Counted from the first letter of the stretch, positions 40,155 to 49,679 are shown. The stretch: 64,000 nt of DNA from Microbacterium azadirachtae (GCF_000956545.1 NZ_JYIT01000072.1:1-64000); one strand, 5' to 3'. Numbers and translations are program-made. Notes: generated by a model not told the origin, from the sequence alone.

Positions 40155-41882
40155 ATGTCGCAGACGGAAACCACGGACCTCACACGCGGTCCGGACCACG
40201 GCGCCGAGCACGATGCGGAGCAGGCGGGCTACAAGAAGAGCCTGAACCGGCGCCAGGTGCAGATGATCGCGATCGGCGGCGCGATCGGCACGGGCCTGTT
40301 CCTCGGATCCGCGTCCCGGTTGCACAGCAACGGACCCGCTCTCGTGCTCAGTTACGCCTTCGTGGGCGTGATCGCGTACTTCCTCATGCGCGCCCTCGGC
40401 GAGCTCGTGCTGTACCGGACGACCTCCGGGGCGTTCGTGTCATGGATGCGCGAGTTCTTCGGCGAGAAGGCGGCCTACTACACCGGCTGGATGTACTGGA
40501 CGAACTGGGCTCTCACCGGCATCGCGGAGCTCAGTGCCGTCGGCCTCTACATCCAGTACTGGTGGCCGCAGATGCCGACGTGGGCCACGGTGCTCATCGC
40601 GCTCGCGGTGGTGCTGGTGGTCAACCTGCTGTCGGCGAAGGCCTTCGGCGAGTTCGAGTTCTGGGCCTCGGTCCTCAAGGTCGCGGCGATCATCGTGTTC
40701 CTCGTCGTCGGCGTGATCGTCGTCGCATTCAGCTTCGACGTCGGCGGACACCGTGCAGGCGTCCAGAACCTCTGGTCCAATCCGGGCGGATTCTGGCCGA
40801 CCGGCGGCGGGTTCGCCTGGTACGGCCCGATCATCGTGATGTCGGGCGTGGTGTTCGCGTACGCGGCGATCGAGATGGTCGGCATCGCGGCCGGCGAGAT
40901 GGAGGACCCCAAGCGCGAGGTGCCCAAGGCGGTCAACGCGGTCATCGTCCGCATCGCCGTCTTCTACTGCGGTGCCCTGCTGCTGCTCGTGTGCATCCTG
41001 CCGACCAGCGAGTTCACGCCCGGCATCAGCCCGTTCGTGACGGTGTTCGGCCGGATGGGGATGCCCTGGATGGCCAACGTCATCCAGGCGATCCTCATCG
41101 TGGCCGCGATGTCGTCGCTCAATTCCGGTCTGTACACGACGGGCAGGGTGCTGCGCAGCCTCGGCATGGCGAAGCAGGCGCCGGGCTTCACGCTCAAGAT
41201 GAGCCGGTCCGGAGTGCCGTGGGCGGGCATCGTGATGACCGCGGTCGTCTACGTCTTCGGGTCGATCCTCAACGCCGTCAGCCCCGACGCCTTCGAGATC
41301 GCGCTCGAGGCCGCCTCCATCGCGGTCGTGTTCACCTGGGGCACGATCTTCGTCTGCCAGTTGCGGCTGCGCAGGCTCAGCGACAGGGGAGTGCTGCCTG
41401 CGAGCACGTTCCGTGCACCGGGCACGCCGTGGACGAGCTATCTGGGCCTCGCGTTCCTCGTGTTCGTGATCGTGGGCATGGCGATCTCGGGCTGGCAGGC
41501 GTCCCCGTACTTCTGGCACAAGACGGGCTTCGTCGTCGTGGTCGTCGGCATCCCGGTGCTTCTCGTCATCTTCGAGCTGGGATGGCTGATCGTGAAGGGC
41601 CGCGTGTCCGCGCACACCGAGGGGCGCATGCTCAGCAAGTGGACGGACACGGGCCTGCGCTACCCGCCGCAGCCGGCGGGACCGCGCACCGAGTCGATCG
41701 CAGCCATCGGCACCGTGCAGTTCGACGTGCACGAGCGGGATGAGGAGCACAAGGACCCGCACCATCGGGACGAGGGCATCGATCTCGGCCCGGTCGAGAT
41801 CGGGATGCACGAGTGGGACAACCTCGAGGAGCCGGACAAGAACCCGCCCGGCGATACGGGCAAGGATGAAGGGGGACGGTGA
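40155..41882 (+). CDS. Amino acid permease, AnsP (asparagine)-like
   Basis: A 575-residue APC-superfamily transporter with twelve predicted segments. The N-terminal YKKSLNRRQVQMIAIGGAIGTGLFLGSASRL and the following GELVLYRTTSGAFVSWMREFFGEKAAYYTGWMYW closely resemble asparagine/GABA permeases. It has an unusually long, charged C-terminus from about residue 485 (rich in His, Asp and Glu). The ATG follows AAGGGGGA. It lies one base upstream of a solute-binding lipoprotein gene, an unusual combination for a permease that needs no binding protein. Substrate assignment as asparagine is an inference from similarity of pattern. Confidence 0.8.
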   Translation: MSQTETTDLTRGPDHGAEHDAEQAGYKKSLNRRQVQMIAIGGAIGTGLFLGSASRLHSNGPALVLSYAFVGVIAYFLMRALGELVLYRTTSGAFVSWMREFFGEKAAYYTGWMYWTNWALTGIAELSAVGLYIQYWWPQMPTWATVLIALAVVLVVNLLSAKAFGEFEFWASVLKVAAIIVFLVVGVIVVAFSFDVGGHRAGVQNLWSNPGGFWPTGGGFAWYGPIIVMSGVVFAYAAIEMVGIAAGEMEDPKREVPKAVNAVIVRIAVFYCGALLLLVCILPTSEFTPGISPFVTVFGRMGMPWMANVIQAILIVAAMSSLNSGLYTTGRVLRSLGMAKQAPGFTLKMSRSGVPWAGIVMTAVVYVFGSILNAVSPDAFEIALEAASIAVVFTWGTIFVCQLRLRRLSDRGVLPASTFRAPGTPWTSYLGLAFLVFVIVGMAISGWQASPYFWHKTGFVVVVVGIPVLLVIFELGWLIVKGRVSAHTEGRMLSKWTDTGLRYPPQPAGPRTESIAAIGTVQFDVHERDEEHKDPHHRDEGIDLGPVEIGMHEWDNLEEPDKNPPGDTGKDEGGR

Positions 41883-41883
41883 C

Positions 41884-42708
41884 ATGCGCCGTCTCGCGCT
41901 CGTCGCGGCCGCCCTCGCCGCAGGAACCGTGCTCGTCGCCGGTTGCTCGGCCACGCCTCCGAGCAGCACCGGCGACAACACGGCGACCGGATCCGCGACC
42001 CTCACGATCGGGATCGCGGACGACCTCCCCGGCGTCAGCCTCAAGACGGAGGCCGGCTACGCGGGATTCGACGTGGACACCGCCAACTACGTCGCCGGGA
42101 AGCTCGGCGTGCCGACGAAGAACATCACCTGGCAGCGCATCGACCAGGACGAGCGGGTGAGCTCGCTGACCTCGGGCAAGGTCGACCTCGTCGTCTCGAC
42201 GTTCTCGATCACCGCGGAGCGCGAGAAGGAGATCGCCTTCGTGGGCCCGTACTTCGAGGCCCATCAGGATCTCCTGATCCGCCGCAACGACGACACCATC
42301 ACCGGGCCGGAGACCCTGGACGGCAAGAAGGTGTGTGCGGCGGCGGGCACCACGTCGATCGACTACCTCACCTCCCACTACGAGGGGAAGATCACCGTGG
42401 TGAAAGTGCCGTCGTGGTCGGAGTGCGTGCGCGATCTCGCAGCCGGCACCGTCGACGCGGTCTCGACGGACGACCTGATCCTCGCCGGCTTCGCCGCCGT
42501 CCCCGAATACAAGGGCGTGCTGCGGGTGATCGGCAAGGGCTTCACCGACGAGATGTACGGGATCGGGCTGAAAAAGGGCGACAACCGGGCCGACCAGGTG
42601 CGGGCGGCCCTCAAGGAGTACATCTCCTCGGGCGCATGGAAGAAGTCGCTCGACGCCAACATCGCCCCCTCCGGGTATGCGATCCCCGCGCCGCCGACCG
42701 TGAAGTAG
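41884..42708 (+). CDS. Glutamate-type ABC solute-binding lipoprotein
   Basis: A 274-residue lipoprotein: signal peptide ending in the lipobox VAGC (Cys21), then a periplasmic-binding-protein type 2 domain (TLTIGIADDLPGVSLK, GYAGFDVDTANYVAGKLG, ITWQRIDQDERVSSLTSGKVDLVVSTFSIT). This pattern fits glutamate/glutamine-binding proteins such as GluB. The start follows the permease stop by 1 base, so they are one operon. No ABC permease or ATPase gene is present nearby, so its partner is elsewhere. A strong terminator follows. Confidence 0.8.
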   Translation: MRRLALVAAALAAGTVLVAGCSATPPSSTGDNTATGSATLTIGIADDLPGVSLKTEAGYAGFDVDTANYVAGKLGVPTKNITWQRIDQDERVSSLTSGKVDLVVSTFSITAEREKEIAFVGPYFEAHQDLLIRRNDDTITGPETLDGKKVCAAAGTTSIDYLTSHYEGKITVVKVPSWSECVRDLAAGTVDAVSTDDLILAGFAAVPEYKGVLRVIGKGFTDEMYGIGLKKGDNRADQVRAALKEYISSGAWKKSLDANIAPSGYAIPAPPTVK

Positions 42709-42714
42709 CGAAAT

Positions 42715-42751
42715 GACGACGCCCCTCCGCGAAGCGCGGAGGGGCGTCGTC
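42715..42751. terminator. Bidirectional terminator
   Basis: GACGACGCCCCTCCGC pairs with GCGGAGGGGCGTCGTC around GAAGC, a 16-bp perfect stem. It separates the forward binding-protein gene from the convergent nucleotidase gene and can serve both. Confidence 0.8.
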
Positions 42752-42759
42752 GTGCCGGA

Positions 42760-44643
42760 TCAGAAGACGGACACGCCGTTGCGGGTCAGCTTCCAGTTCA
42801 CGACGTGGAAATCGGCCGGGTCGATCGTCCCGGCGGCCGACGCGTAGGCGACGATGGCCTCGCGGATGGCGACCTGGGCGTTGTAGACGACCGGCGCGGT
42901 GGCGATGTGCGGGAATCCGCCGCCGCCGGACTGGCGGTAGTTGTTGACCGCGACCACGAACTTCTGCGCGGGGTCGACCGGCGCGCCCTGCCACGACAGG
43001 TTCTGGATCCGCGAGCCCTGCGGCTGCGCGATGTCGACGTCGTAGGTCACGCCGGAGAACTGGTCGTAGTTGTAGTCCGGGGTGTTGAGCGCATTCGTCC
43101 AGCTCGCCGGATCCACCGGGGCGCCCGGCGCGACCTGCTGGAAGTACTTCGCCGAGTACTCCAGGTAGTCCTTGATCTGAGCGCCGGTCAGCACGGACGC
43201 CATGAGGGTGTTGTCGTAGATGTACAGCCCTGCCACGTCGCGGATCGTGACCTCGCCCGCAGGGAACGTCGCCTGGCGGTTGAAGGGGGCGGCGATGGAG
43301 ACGACGGGCAGCGACGCCTCCGCCGTGCCGGCGATCGCCTTGGACACCGTGTCGACCTGCACCGCGTTGACGTAGTCGAGGATCGCGGTGTCCTTCCAGC
43401 AGGACTCCGCGGCGGAGAGCTCCTCGGTCGAGGTGGCCACCGGCTTGTTGACGTACGTCACGACCGCGTCGTGCTGCGCCTGGACGAGCGCGACCATGGC
43501 CGGATCGTCCTGCACGGTGTTCGTGTTGAGGTTCGTGGACTTGCGCGACACGACCGTCCACTTGCCCTTGACCTGCTGCAGCTCGATGTCGAACACGCTG
43601 AGGCGCTGCCCCCAGCACATCGGCTCGCTGAGCACCACCTGCTGGCCGGTCTGCGCGTTCGTCACGAAGCGCTGCGGGATGTCCTTGTGCGCGTGGCCGA
43701 ACAGGATCGCGTCGATACCAGGCACTTGTTCGGCGAGGATTCCCGCGGCGTTCTCGTTCGGGAGATCCGTGCCGTAGGAAGACGTGCCGCTGTCGCCGGA
43801 GTGCACGCTCACGACGACGAGGTCGACGCCCTGGTCGCGGATGACCGGGACCCAGCGCTTGGCGGTCTCGACGATGTCCAGCACCTCGAGCGTGCCGCTC
43901 ACGTGCGCCTTGTCCCAGATGACGATGCCGGGGTTGGTGAGGCCGAGCACGCCGACCTTGATCGGCTTGTAGCCCGGGATCTTCATCGTCTTGATCGTGT
44001 ACGGCGTGTAGGCGGGCACGGTCGTGCCGGCGCGCACGGCGTTGGCCCCGAGCACGGGCGCATCCATCTGCGAGATCCAGGTGTCGAGGAAGTCGAGGCC
44101 GTAGTTGAACTCGTGGTTGCCGAGGGCGACGGCGTCGTAGCCGAGCGCGTTCATCTGCGCGGCCATCGGGTGGGTGGCGCCGGTCTGGGTGATCGGGTCG
44201 ACCGTGGCGTAGTAGAAGCCCAGCGGCGTGCCCTGGATGGTGTCGCCCGCGTCGAAGAGGAGCGTGCGCTCGCGACCGCGGTCGGCGCGGATCTGGTTCA
44301 CGACGCTCGAGACCCGGGAGAGGCCGACGACGTTGCCGGCCTTGTCGGTGTACGCCGCGTCCTTGTAGTAGTCCCAGTTCACGGCGTGCGAGTGGATGTC
44401 GGACGTGCCCATGATCGTGATGGTCACGGACTTGCCGACGCCGCCGGCCGCGGCCGACGCCTTCTCCGGGGTGGCGACCCAGCCCGCGGCGGCGAGGGCG
44501 CTCGCCGCGGTGACGCCCGTGAGGAATCCTCGTCGATTCAGTCCGGAGCGGTGCTCCTGTGCGGCCTCGTCGGGAACCGCGCACGAGCACCAGCGGGGTT
44601 CGGGAGCGGCGGCGTGGCGGTGCAGATGTGTTTCATCGGTCAT
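42760..44643 (-). CDS. Tat-exported 5'-nucleotidase / cyclic phosphodiesterase (CpdB-like)
   Basis: A 627-residue exported enzyme. The N-terminal NRRGFL segment followed by a hydrophobic stretch (about 37-65) is a twin-arginine signal. The calcineurin-like metallophosphoesterase domain has DIH at 82-84, GNHEF and a later GHAH (two metal sites). A 5'-nucleotidase C-terminal domain follows from about residue 370 (YNRQSGGGGF near the end). It fits 2',3'-cyclic nucleotide 2'-phosphodiesterase/3'-nucleotidase enzymes, which recover nucleosides and phosphate outside the cell. The long reading upstream of the ATG overlaps the opposite gene and is not coding. Confidence 0.85.
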   Translation of the reverse strand: MTDETHLHRHAAAPEPRWCSCAVPDEAAQEHRSGLNRRGFLTGVTAASALAAAGWVATPEKASAAAGGVGKSVTITIMGTSDIHSHAVNWDYYKDAAYTDKAGNVVGLSRVSSVVNQIRADRGRERTLLFDAGDTIQGTPLGFYYATVDPITQTGATHPMAAQMNALGYDAVALGNHEFNYGLDFLDTWISQMDAPVLGANAVRAGTTVPAYTPYTIKTMKIPGYKPIKVGVLGLTNPGIVIWDKAHVSGTLEVLDIVETAKRWVPVIRDQGVDLVVVSVHSGDSGTSSYGTDLPNENAAGILAEQVPGIDAILFGHAHKDIPQRFVTNAQTGQQVVLSEPMCWGQRLSVFDIELQQVKGKWTVVSRKSTNLNTNTVQDDPAMVALVQAQHDAVVTYVNKPVATSTEELSAAESCWKDTAILDYVNAVQVDTVSKAIAGTAEASLPVVSIAAPFNRQATFPAGEVTIRDVAGLYIYDNTLMASVLTGAQIKDYLEYSAKYFQQVAPGAPVDPASWTNALNTPDYNYDQFSGVTYDVDIAQPQGSRIQNLSWQGAPVDPAQKFVVAVNNYRQSGGGGFPHIATAPVVYNAQVAIREAIVAYASAAGTIDPADFHVVNWKLTRNGVSVF

Positions 44644-44818
44644 GAAGACCGATGCAACCACGCCGAGGGGATGCGGACAACAACGTGCGAGTGAACACTC
44701 GGGCATCGCGCGCATGAGCGGACCGGATCCGTCTGGGTGCGCGATCGAGCGGATCCGGCCGCCCATCCGGGGGATCCGGTTCTCCGGAGCGAGGTGCGCC
44801 ATGTCGAGTCGATTTTGG

Positions 44819-44831
44819 CTAACCTGGTTAG
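44819..44831. promoter_or_regulatory. Palindrome upstream of the epimerase-like gene
   Basis: CTAACC, T, GGTTAG is a perfect inverted repeat lying 26 bases before the ATG of the forward epimerase-like gene and between it and the divergent nucleotidase gene. It may be an operator. Confidence 0.35.
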
Positions 44832-44856
44832 ACAAACGCTTAGGGGAGCTGATCGA

Positions 44857-46326
44857 ATGACGAGAGTCGTCGTCACGGGCGCGACCGGGTACATCGGCGG
44901 ACGCCTGGTTCCGCAGCTGCTCGATGCGGGCTACGAGGTGACCTGTCTGGTGCGCTCCGCGTGGAAGCTCACCGACGTCCCCTGGCGGGACCGTGTGCGC
45001 GTCGTCACGGCGGACCTCTCCACCGGAGACGGGGTGCGCGCCGCGATGGAGGGCGCGGAGATCGCCTATTACCTCGTGCACTCGATGAGCGCGGGCGGCC
45101 GGTTCGAAGACACCGAGCGCAGGCAGGCCGAGATCTTCGCGGCGGCCGCCGCCGAAGCCGGGGTCCGGCGTCTCGTGTACCTCGGCGGACTGCATCCCGC
45201 CGAGGGACGCCTCTCGTCGCACCTCGCGTCGCGCGCTGCGGTGGGCCGCATCCTCCTCGACTCGCCGGTTCCGGCGATCGTCTTCCAGGCGGGGATCGTG
45301 ATCGGATCCGGGTCCGCCTCGTTCGAGATGATCCGCCACCTCACCGAGGTGCTGCCGTACATGCCCGCGCCGCGCTGGGTGCGCAACCGGGTGCAGCCGA
45401 TCGCCGTGCGCGACGTGCTGCGCTACCTCGTGCAGGCGGCGGGTCTTCCCGATGTCCTCAATCGCACCTTCGACATCGGCGGCCCCGACGTGCTGCGCTA
45501 CGGGCAGATGATGAACGGCTACGCCGTCGAGGCGGGGCTCCACCAGCGGCCGATCGCGGCGCTGCCCGTGCTGACGCCCTGGCTCGCGTCGCAGTGGGTG
45601 AACCTCGTCACGCCCGTGCCGCGGGCGCTCGCCGTGCCGATCATCGCGTCGTTGCAGAACGACTGCGTGGCGCACGAGCACGACATCGATCGCTACATCC
45701 CGCCGCCCGAGGGAGGGCTGCTTCCGTACCGGGTGGCGGTGCGACTGGCCCTGCGCCGCGAACGCGCCGGCGAGGTGGAGACGAGCTGGCAGAACGCGAC
45801 CGTCGCAGGCGCGCCGAGCGACCCGCTGCCGAGCGATCCGGAATGGGCGGGGCAGGTCGTATTCACCGATGAGCGCGAGCGGCACAGTGCGGCATCGCCC
45901 GCAGCGGTGTGGCGGGTCATCGAATCGATCGGAGGGGAGAGCGGATGGCATTCCGCGCCGCTCGCCTGGGCCGCGCGCGGCTGGATCGATCGTCTCTCCG
46001 GCGGCGTGGGGATGACGCGGGGGCGTCGGCACCCCTCCCGCCTGAACACCGGTGACGTGGTCGACGTCTGGCGGGTCGAGTCGATCACACGAGGACGGTC
46101 CCTGCGACTGCGTGCGGAGATGCGGATGCCGGGGCGCGGATGGCTTGAGCTGAGCGTGCGCCCGGACGGCGGCGGCAGCCTGTATCGCCAGCGCGCGGTG
46201 TTCTTCCCCAAGGGTCTCGCCGGGCGCCTCTACTGGGCGATGCTGCTGCCGTTCCACGGCATCATCTTCAGCGGCATGGTCGCGAGCATCCTCCGCGAGG
46301 CCGAGCGCGATCCGCACCGCGACTGA
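44857..46326 (+). CDS. NAD(P)-binding epimerase-like protein with DUF2867 domain
   Basis: A 489-residue protein. Residues 1-300 form an SDR/epimerase-like Rossmann domain with the nucleotide loop VTGATGYIGG at about 5-14. Residues from about 330 to the end fit DUF2867 (ASPAAVWRVIESIGG near its start, later GRSLRLRAEMRMPGRGWLELSV), a START-like helix-grip domain. The combination is common in Actinobacteria with unknown substrate. The ATG follows GGGGAG. The gene is divergent from the nucleotidase. Confidence 0.8.
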   Translation: MTRVVVTGATGYIGGRLVPQLLDAGYEVTCLVRSAWKLTDVPWRDRVRVVTADLSTGDGVRAAMEGAEIAYYLVHSMSAGGRFEDTERRQAEIFAAAAAEAGVRRLVYLGGLHPAEGRLSSHLASRAAVGRILLDSPVPAIVFQAGIVIGSGSASFEMIRHLTEVLPYMPAPRWVRNRVQPIAVRDVLRYLVQAAGLPDVLNRTFDIGGPDVLRYGQMMNGYAVEAGLHQRPIAALPVLTPWLASQWVNLVTPVPRALAVPIIASLQNDCVAHEHDIDRYIPPPEGGLLPYRVAVRLALRRERAGEVETSWQNATVAGAPSDPLPSDPEWAGQVVFTDERERHSAASPAAVWRVIESIGGESGWHSAPLAWAARGWIDRLSGGVGMTRGRRHPSRLNTGDVVDVWRVESITRGRSLRLRAEMRMPGRGWLELSVRPDGGGSLYRQRAVFFPKGLAGRLYWAMLLPFHGIIFSGMVASILREAERDPHRD

Positions 46327-46430
46327 GGAACGCGGGAGGACCGCGGCGGCGTTTGTCAATCCCGGTGACGGCGGCGCGCACAGGCGTCAGGCTGGGGCCC
46401 GGTACCGCACCCGACGCAGAGGAGACCCCG

Positions 46431-46895
46431 ATGGTGATCGCCGAGACCGTGGGCAGGGCACAGGATGACGGGCTTCCGGTGTACGGAGCGCTGCGCGAGG
46501 TCGTGCATCTCGCCGAGACCGTGGAGCCGCTCTACGTGCGATACAGCGAGGACCCGCGCGCCGACGTCGGCGGCCGCAGCATGGACGGAGAGAGCGGCCT
46601 GACGCTCCCCGGACTGTCGGCGAGCCCGCTCACGCCCGAGCAGTGGTGGACGCGCCCGGTCGAGCAGTGGGTCTCCCGGCAGCTGGTGAAGTACCGGCAT
46701 CTCGAGCGCGAAGGGGAGGGCCGCGTGGCCTGGATCCTCACCGGCGACGAGGTCGGGAGAGGGCCCGACGCGGAGCCCCTGCTGGCGGACGCGATCCCCG
46801 TCGCCGTGCTCGCTCCGCGCGTGCTCGAAGAGGCGGAGACGGTGTACTCGGCCTCGTTCGAGCGGGGCCAGACGGTGGCGGACGCGCGACGATAG
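46431..46895 (+). CDS. DUF6098 family protein
   Basis: A 154-residue soluble protein with the DUF6098 pattern: DGLPVYGALREVVHLAETVEPLYVRYSEDP, then SGLTLPGLS and a WWTRPVEQWVSRQLVKYRHL segment, ending with GPDAEPLLADAIPVAVLAPRVLEEA. Known from Actinobacteria, function unknown. The ATG at 46431 follows GAGGAG. It is followed by an SRPBCC gene on the same strand. Confidence 0.75.
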   Translation: MVIAETVGRAQDDGLPVYGALREVVHLAETVEPLYVRYSEDPRADVGGRSMDGESGLTLPGLSASPLTPEQWWTRPVEQWVSRQLVKYRHLEREGEGRVAWILTGDEVGRGPDAEPLLADAIPVAVLAPRVLEEAETVYSASFERGQTVADARR

Positions 46896-46977
46896 CCGAT
46901 ACGAGCGCGATGCGGAACCCCGGCGGCGGTGCTGCGGATCGCGCGTAGCGCGGCCCCCTCCAACCGAAGGAGGAGCC

Positions 46978-47472
46978 ATGAGCACCACAGTCAACGCTTC
47001 CGTCGACGTCAATGTCCCCGTGCACCGCGCGTACGACCAGTGGACCCAGTTCGAGGAGTTCCCGCAGTTCATGGAGGCGGTACGCCACGTCGAGCAGCTC
47101 GATGACGTCCGCACGCGCTGGGACACGGAGATCGGCGGAGTGAAGCGGACCTTCGAGGCGACGACTACCGAGCAGATCCCGGATTCCCTGATCCGCTGGG
47201 AGAGCTCGGGCGAGAAGGTGCATTCCGGCCAGGTGGCGTTCACCAGCGGACCCGTCGGAACGCGCGTCGACCTCACGCTGACCTGGAAGCCCGAGGGCTT
47301 CCTGGAGCGGGTCGGGTCCACGCTCGCGCTCGACGAGCACGCGGCGGAACGGGACCTGCACCGGTTCAAGGAGTTCATCGAGAACCGGGGGACGGCGACC
47401 GGCGCGTGGCGCGGCACCGTGAACGGCGAGACGACACCGCCCGAGGGCGAGTCCTACAACGACCTCGCGTGA
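46978..47472 (+). CDS. SRPBCC-family (cyclase/dehydrase-like) protein
   Basis: A 164-residue protein with the START/helix-grip fold: VNASVDVNVPVHRAYDQWTQFEEFPQFMEAVRHVEQL near the start, a central beta stack and a long C-terminal helix (ALDEHAAERDLHRFKEFIENRG). Such proteins bind hydrophobic ligands; actinobacterial forms are often stress-linked. The ATG follows AAGGAGGAG. Downstream lies the convergent topoisomerase gene. Confidence 0.8.
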   Translation: MSTTVNASVDVNVPVHRAYDQWTQFEEFPQFMEAVRHVEQLDDVRTRWDTEIGGVKRTFEATTTEQIPDSLIRWESSGEKVHSGQVAFTSGPVGTRVDLTLTWKPEGFLERVGSTLALDEHAAERDLHRFKEFIENRGTATGAWRGTVNGETTPPEGESYNDLA

Positions 47473-47515
47473 GACCGCCGCCCGACGCATCCGCGCCCCG
47501 TCGGCCGCGGATGCG

Positions 47516-48475
47516 TCAGGGCAGCAGCTCGATCAGCTGCTGCTCGACGCTGCGGCCGTTCGGATTCACGGTCAGCCCCTGCGCGTAGCGCTCGAACAGC
47601 CGAGGGTCGATGTAGCTTCCGCGCGCCACAGCCGGCGTGTTCCCGAGCGCGAGCGCCGTCTCCTCGACGGCGAGGCGCACGGCGCGTCGTCCGGCGGCCG
47701 CGGTCTCGGCGGCACCCGAGCGCGCGAGGCTGCGCGCGGCGATGACCGTCGCATGGATCGTGCGGAAGTCCTTGGCGGTGAAGTCGCCGCCGGTGCGGGC
47801 GCGGACGTCCTCGTTGATGTCCGCCGGACGCACTGGATGCCAGGGGCCGTCCTCCCGCCATGCCAGCAGCCGGGTCCGCGAACCGCGTCGGCGGAGCTGA
47901 TCCAGAACCGCGGCGAGGTCGGGATCCTCGAGCTCCGTCTGCCACGGGACGCTGCTCTTGCCACGGAACCTCAACCGCACCGTCTCTCCGTCGACGGCGA
48001 CATGGCGTGCGCGCAGCGTGCACAGCCCGACGCTGCCGTGCCGCTCGGCGTACTCCTCGGAGCCGACCCGGAGCAGCGCCACGTCGAGCATCCGGAAGCC
48101 GGCGGCGAGGACGGTCGCGCGTGACATCCCGCCGGCGCGCAGGTCGCGGGTGACCGAGCGGCGTGCCGCCGGCAGCGCCCGCGCGAGGTCCAGGGCGCGG
48201 TCGAACTTCGCCTCCGCAGCCCGACGCGCCCATTCCGGGTGATACCGGTACTGCGTGCGCCCTGCGGCGTCGACGCCGGTGGCCTGGAGGTGGCCGTCCG
48301 GGTGCGGGCAGATCCACACGTCCTCCCACGCCGGCGGGATCGCGAGCGCCCTGATCCGCTCGAGCGTGCGCGCGTCGTCGAGGTGCCGGCCTCGGGCGTC
48401 CCGGTACTCGAACCCCCGTCCGCGCCGGATCCGGCGTATGCCCGGCTTCTGCCCGTCCACGATGCGCAGCGCCAT
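47516..48475 (-). CDS. DNA topoisomerase IB
   Basis: A 319-residue type IB (poxvirus-like) topoisomerase. The N-terminal domain (GIRRIRRGRGFEYRDARG) precedes the catalytic domain: LRFRGKS with active-site residues, FTAKDFRTIHAT, and the nucleophilic Tyr in GSYIDPRLFERY near the end. The enzyme relaxes both positive and negative supercoils without ATP. The ATG at 48475 follows a GGGGG-rich site (GGGGGCAGG); longer readings upstream have no coding features. It is convergent with the SRPBCC gene. Confidence 0.85.
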   Translation of the reverse strand: MALRIVDGQKPGIRRIRRGRGFEYRDARGRHLDDARTLERIRALAIPPAWEDVWICPHPDGHLQATGVDAAGRTQYRYHPEWARRAAEAKFDRALDLARALPAARRSVTRDLRAGGMSRATVLAAGFRMLDVALLRVGSEEYAERHGSVGLCTLRARHVAVDGETVRLRFRGKSSVPWQTELEDPDLAAVLDQLRRRGSRTRLLAWREDGPWHPVRPADINEDVRARTGGDFTAKDFRTIHATVIAARSLARSGAAETAAAGRRAVRLAVEETALALGNTPAVARGSYIDPRLFERYAQGLTVNPNGRSVEQQLIELLP

Positions 48476-48693
48476 CCTGCCCCCTCCGATCGCCCCGGCG
48501 GCATCGCTCCGGTCCGCGGCTGATCCTGGCGTGCGGCGGGCGACGCCGCAAGGGGCTTGCCTCGGCCGGATCGTCCCTGCGGCACCTCTCCCGAAGGAGG
48601 GGCGAAAGTCCTGCCGGATGCGTGCAATCCGATTCCTCGGGGCCTCCGAAGAAGAGGTGAGCGGCATCCCGCCGCCCGAATCGAGGAGGAGCA

Positions 48694-49104
48694 ATGCGTT
48701 CGTCACCGAACCGTCTGATCGCCGTCATCTTCGGCGCCGTCTACATCGTCGTCGGAGCACTCGGCTTCGCCGTCACCGGAGGAGTCTCCTTCCTGGCGAC
48801 CCAGGGAGGGATGCTGCTCGGGATCTTCATGGTCAACCCTCTGCACAACGTCGCGCATCTGCTGATCGGCGCGGCGCTGCTCGTGGCGGGACTCGTGTCG
48901 ACGCCCGCCGCGAAGGGCACCAACACCGTCGTGGGAGCCGCGTATCTGCTGCTCGGCATCATCGGGTTCTTCCTGGTGGGCACGGCGGCGAACATCCTCG
49001 CGCTGAACACCTTCGACCACTTCCTGCACCTGGCGAGCGCTCTGCTGCTGCTCGTGGTCGGGCTGGGCGTGGAGCGCAGCGTGCCGCGCGGGGCGACGGC
49101 CTGA
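48694..49104 (+). CDS. DUF4383 membrane protein
   Basis: A 136-residue protein with four hydrophobic segments and the DUF4383 features: a start NRLIAVIFGAVYIVVGALGF, then the conserved NPLHNVAHLLIGAALL and FDHFLHLASALLLLVVGL. Function unknown. The ATG follows GAGGAG. It is followed after 7 bases by another membrane protein gene. Confidence 0.85.
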   Translation: MRSSPNRLIAVIFGAVYIVVGALGFAVTGGVSFLATQGGMLLGIFMVNPLHNVAHLLIGAALLVAGLVSTPAAKGTNTVVGAAYLLLGIIGFFLVGTAANILALNTFDHFLHLASALLLLVVGLGVERSVPRGATA

Positions 49105-49111
49105 GGTCGTC

Positions 49112-49612
49112 ATGCTGCGCACCTGGCCCGCTCTGCTCGCGTGGGGAGCGGGCCTGATCCACCTCGCGATCGGGGCATCGATCGTCGCGCCATCGGGTGA
49201 CGTGACGAGGGCGCTGTGCGCGCCGATGCTGCTGATCGGCTCTGTCGAGCTCGGCTGGGGCATCGCCGTGCTGCGGGCGGGGCGGATCATCGGCGGGCGG
49301 GGAGCGGCGGCCGGCGCGATCGCGGCGGTGCTGCTCGGTGCGGTGTCGCTCGGGGGCGGCGCACCGGTCGGCGCCGTCGCGATCTCGTCGGCGCTCGTCG
49401 TCGTGGGGGGATCCATGGCGGCGCGCGCCGCGCGGAAGGGGGAGGGCTCGGCCAGGGCGCTGCGCGTGCGGGCGACGGGGATGGCCTTGGGAGTCTTCCT
49501 CGTCGCCGCGGTGGCGACGCCCGCCCTCGCACTGACCGACGCGGTCGGTCACGGATCAGGACACGACCACGGCGGGGACCTGGTCGTCGTCGATCCGCAC
49601 AGCGGTCACTGA
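49112..49612 (+). CDS. Membrane protein with His-rich tail (166 aa)
   Basis: About five hydrophobic segments (ALLAWGAGLIHLAIGASIV near the start). The end has HGSGHDHGGD and a final HSGH, so metal binding at the cell surface is possible. It lies 7 bases behind the DUF4383 gene, so the two are co-transcribed. A strong terminator follows. Confidence 0.65.
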   Translation: MLRTWPALLAWGAGLIHLAIGASIVAPSGDVTRALCAPMLLIGSVELGWGIAVLRAGRIIGGRGAAAGAIAAVLLGAVSLGGGAPVGAVAISSALVVVGGSMAARAARKGEGSARALRVRATGMALGVFLVAAVATPALALTDAVGHGSGHDHGGDLVVVDPHSGH

Positions 49613-49634
49613 TCGGCAGGAGGGCCGGATACGA

Positions 49635-49662
49635 CGAAGCCCCCGTCTCGGCGGGGGCTTCG
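49635..49662. terminator. Bidirectional terminator
   Basis: CGAAGCCCCCG and CGGGGGCTTCG form a perfect 11-bp stem with a 6-base loop, followed by TCC. It lies between the forward membrane genes and the convergent M23 gene. Confidence 0.75.
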
Positions 49663-49679
49663 TCCTGTCCGAGATCGGA

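Noticed and set aside
42805..44694. Long forward reading over the nucleotidase gene
   Set aside because: It has no recognisable domain, while the opposite strand encodes a complete Tat-exported enzyme.
46356..47417. Long leftward reading across the DUF6098 and SRPBCC genes
   Set aside because: It is antisense to two genes with clear family features and good binding sites; high GC makes such open frames common.
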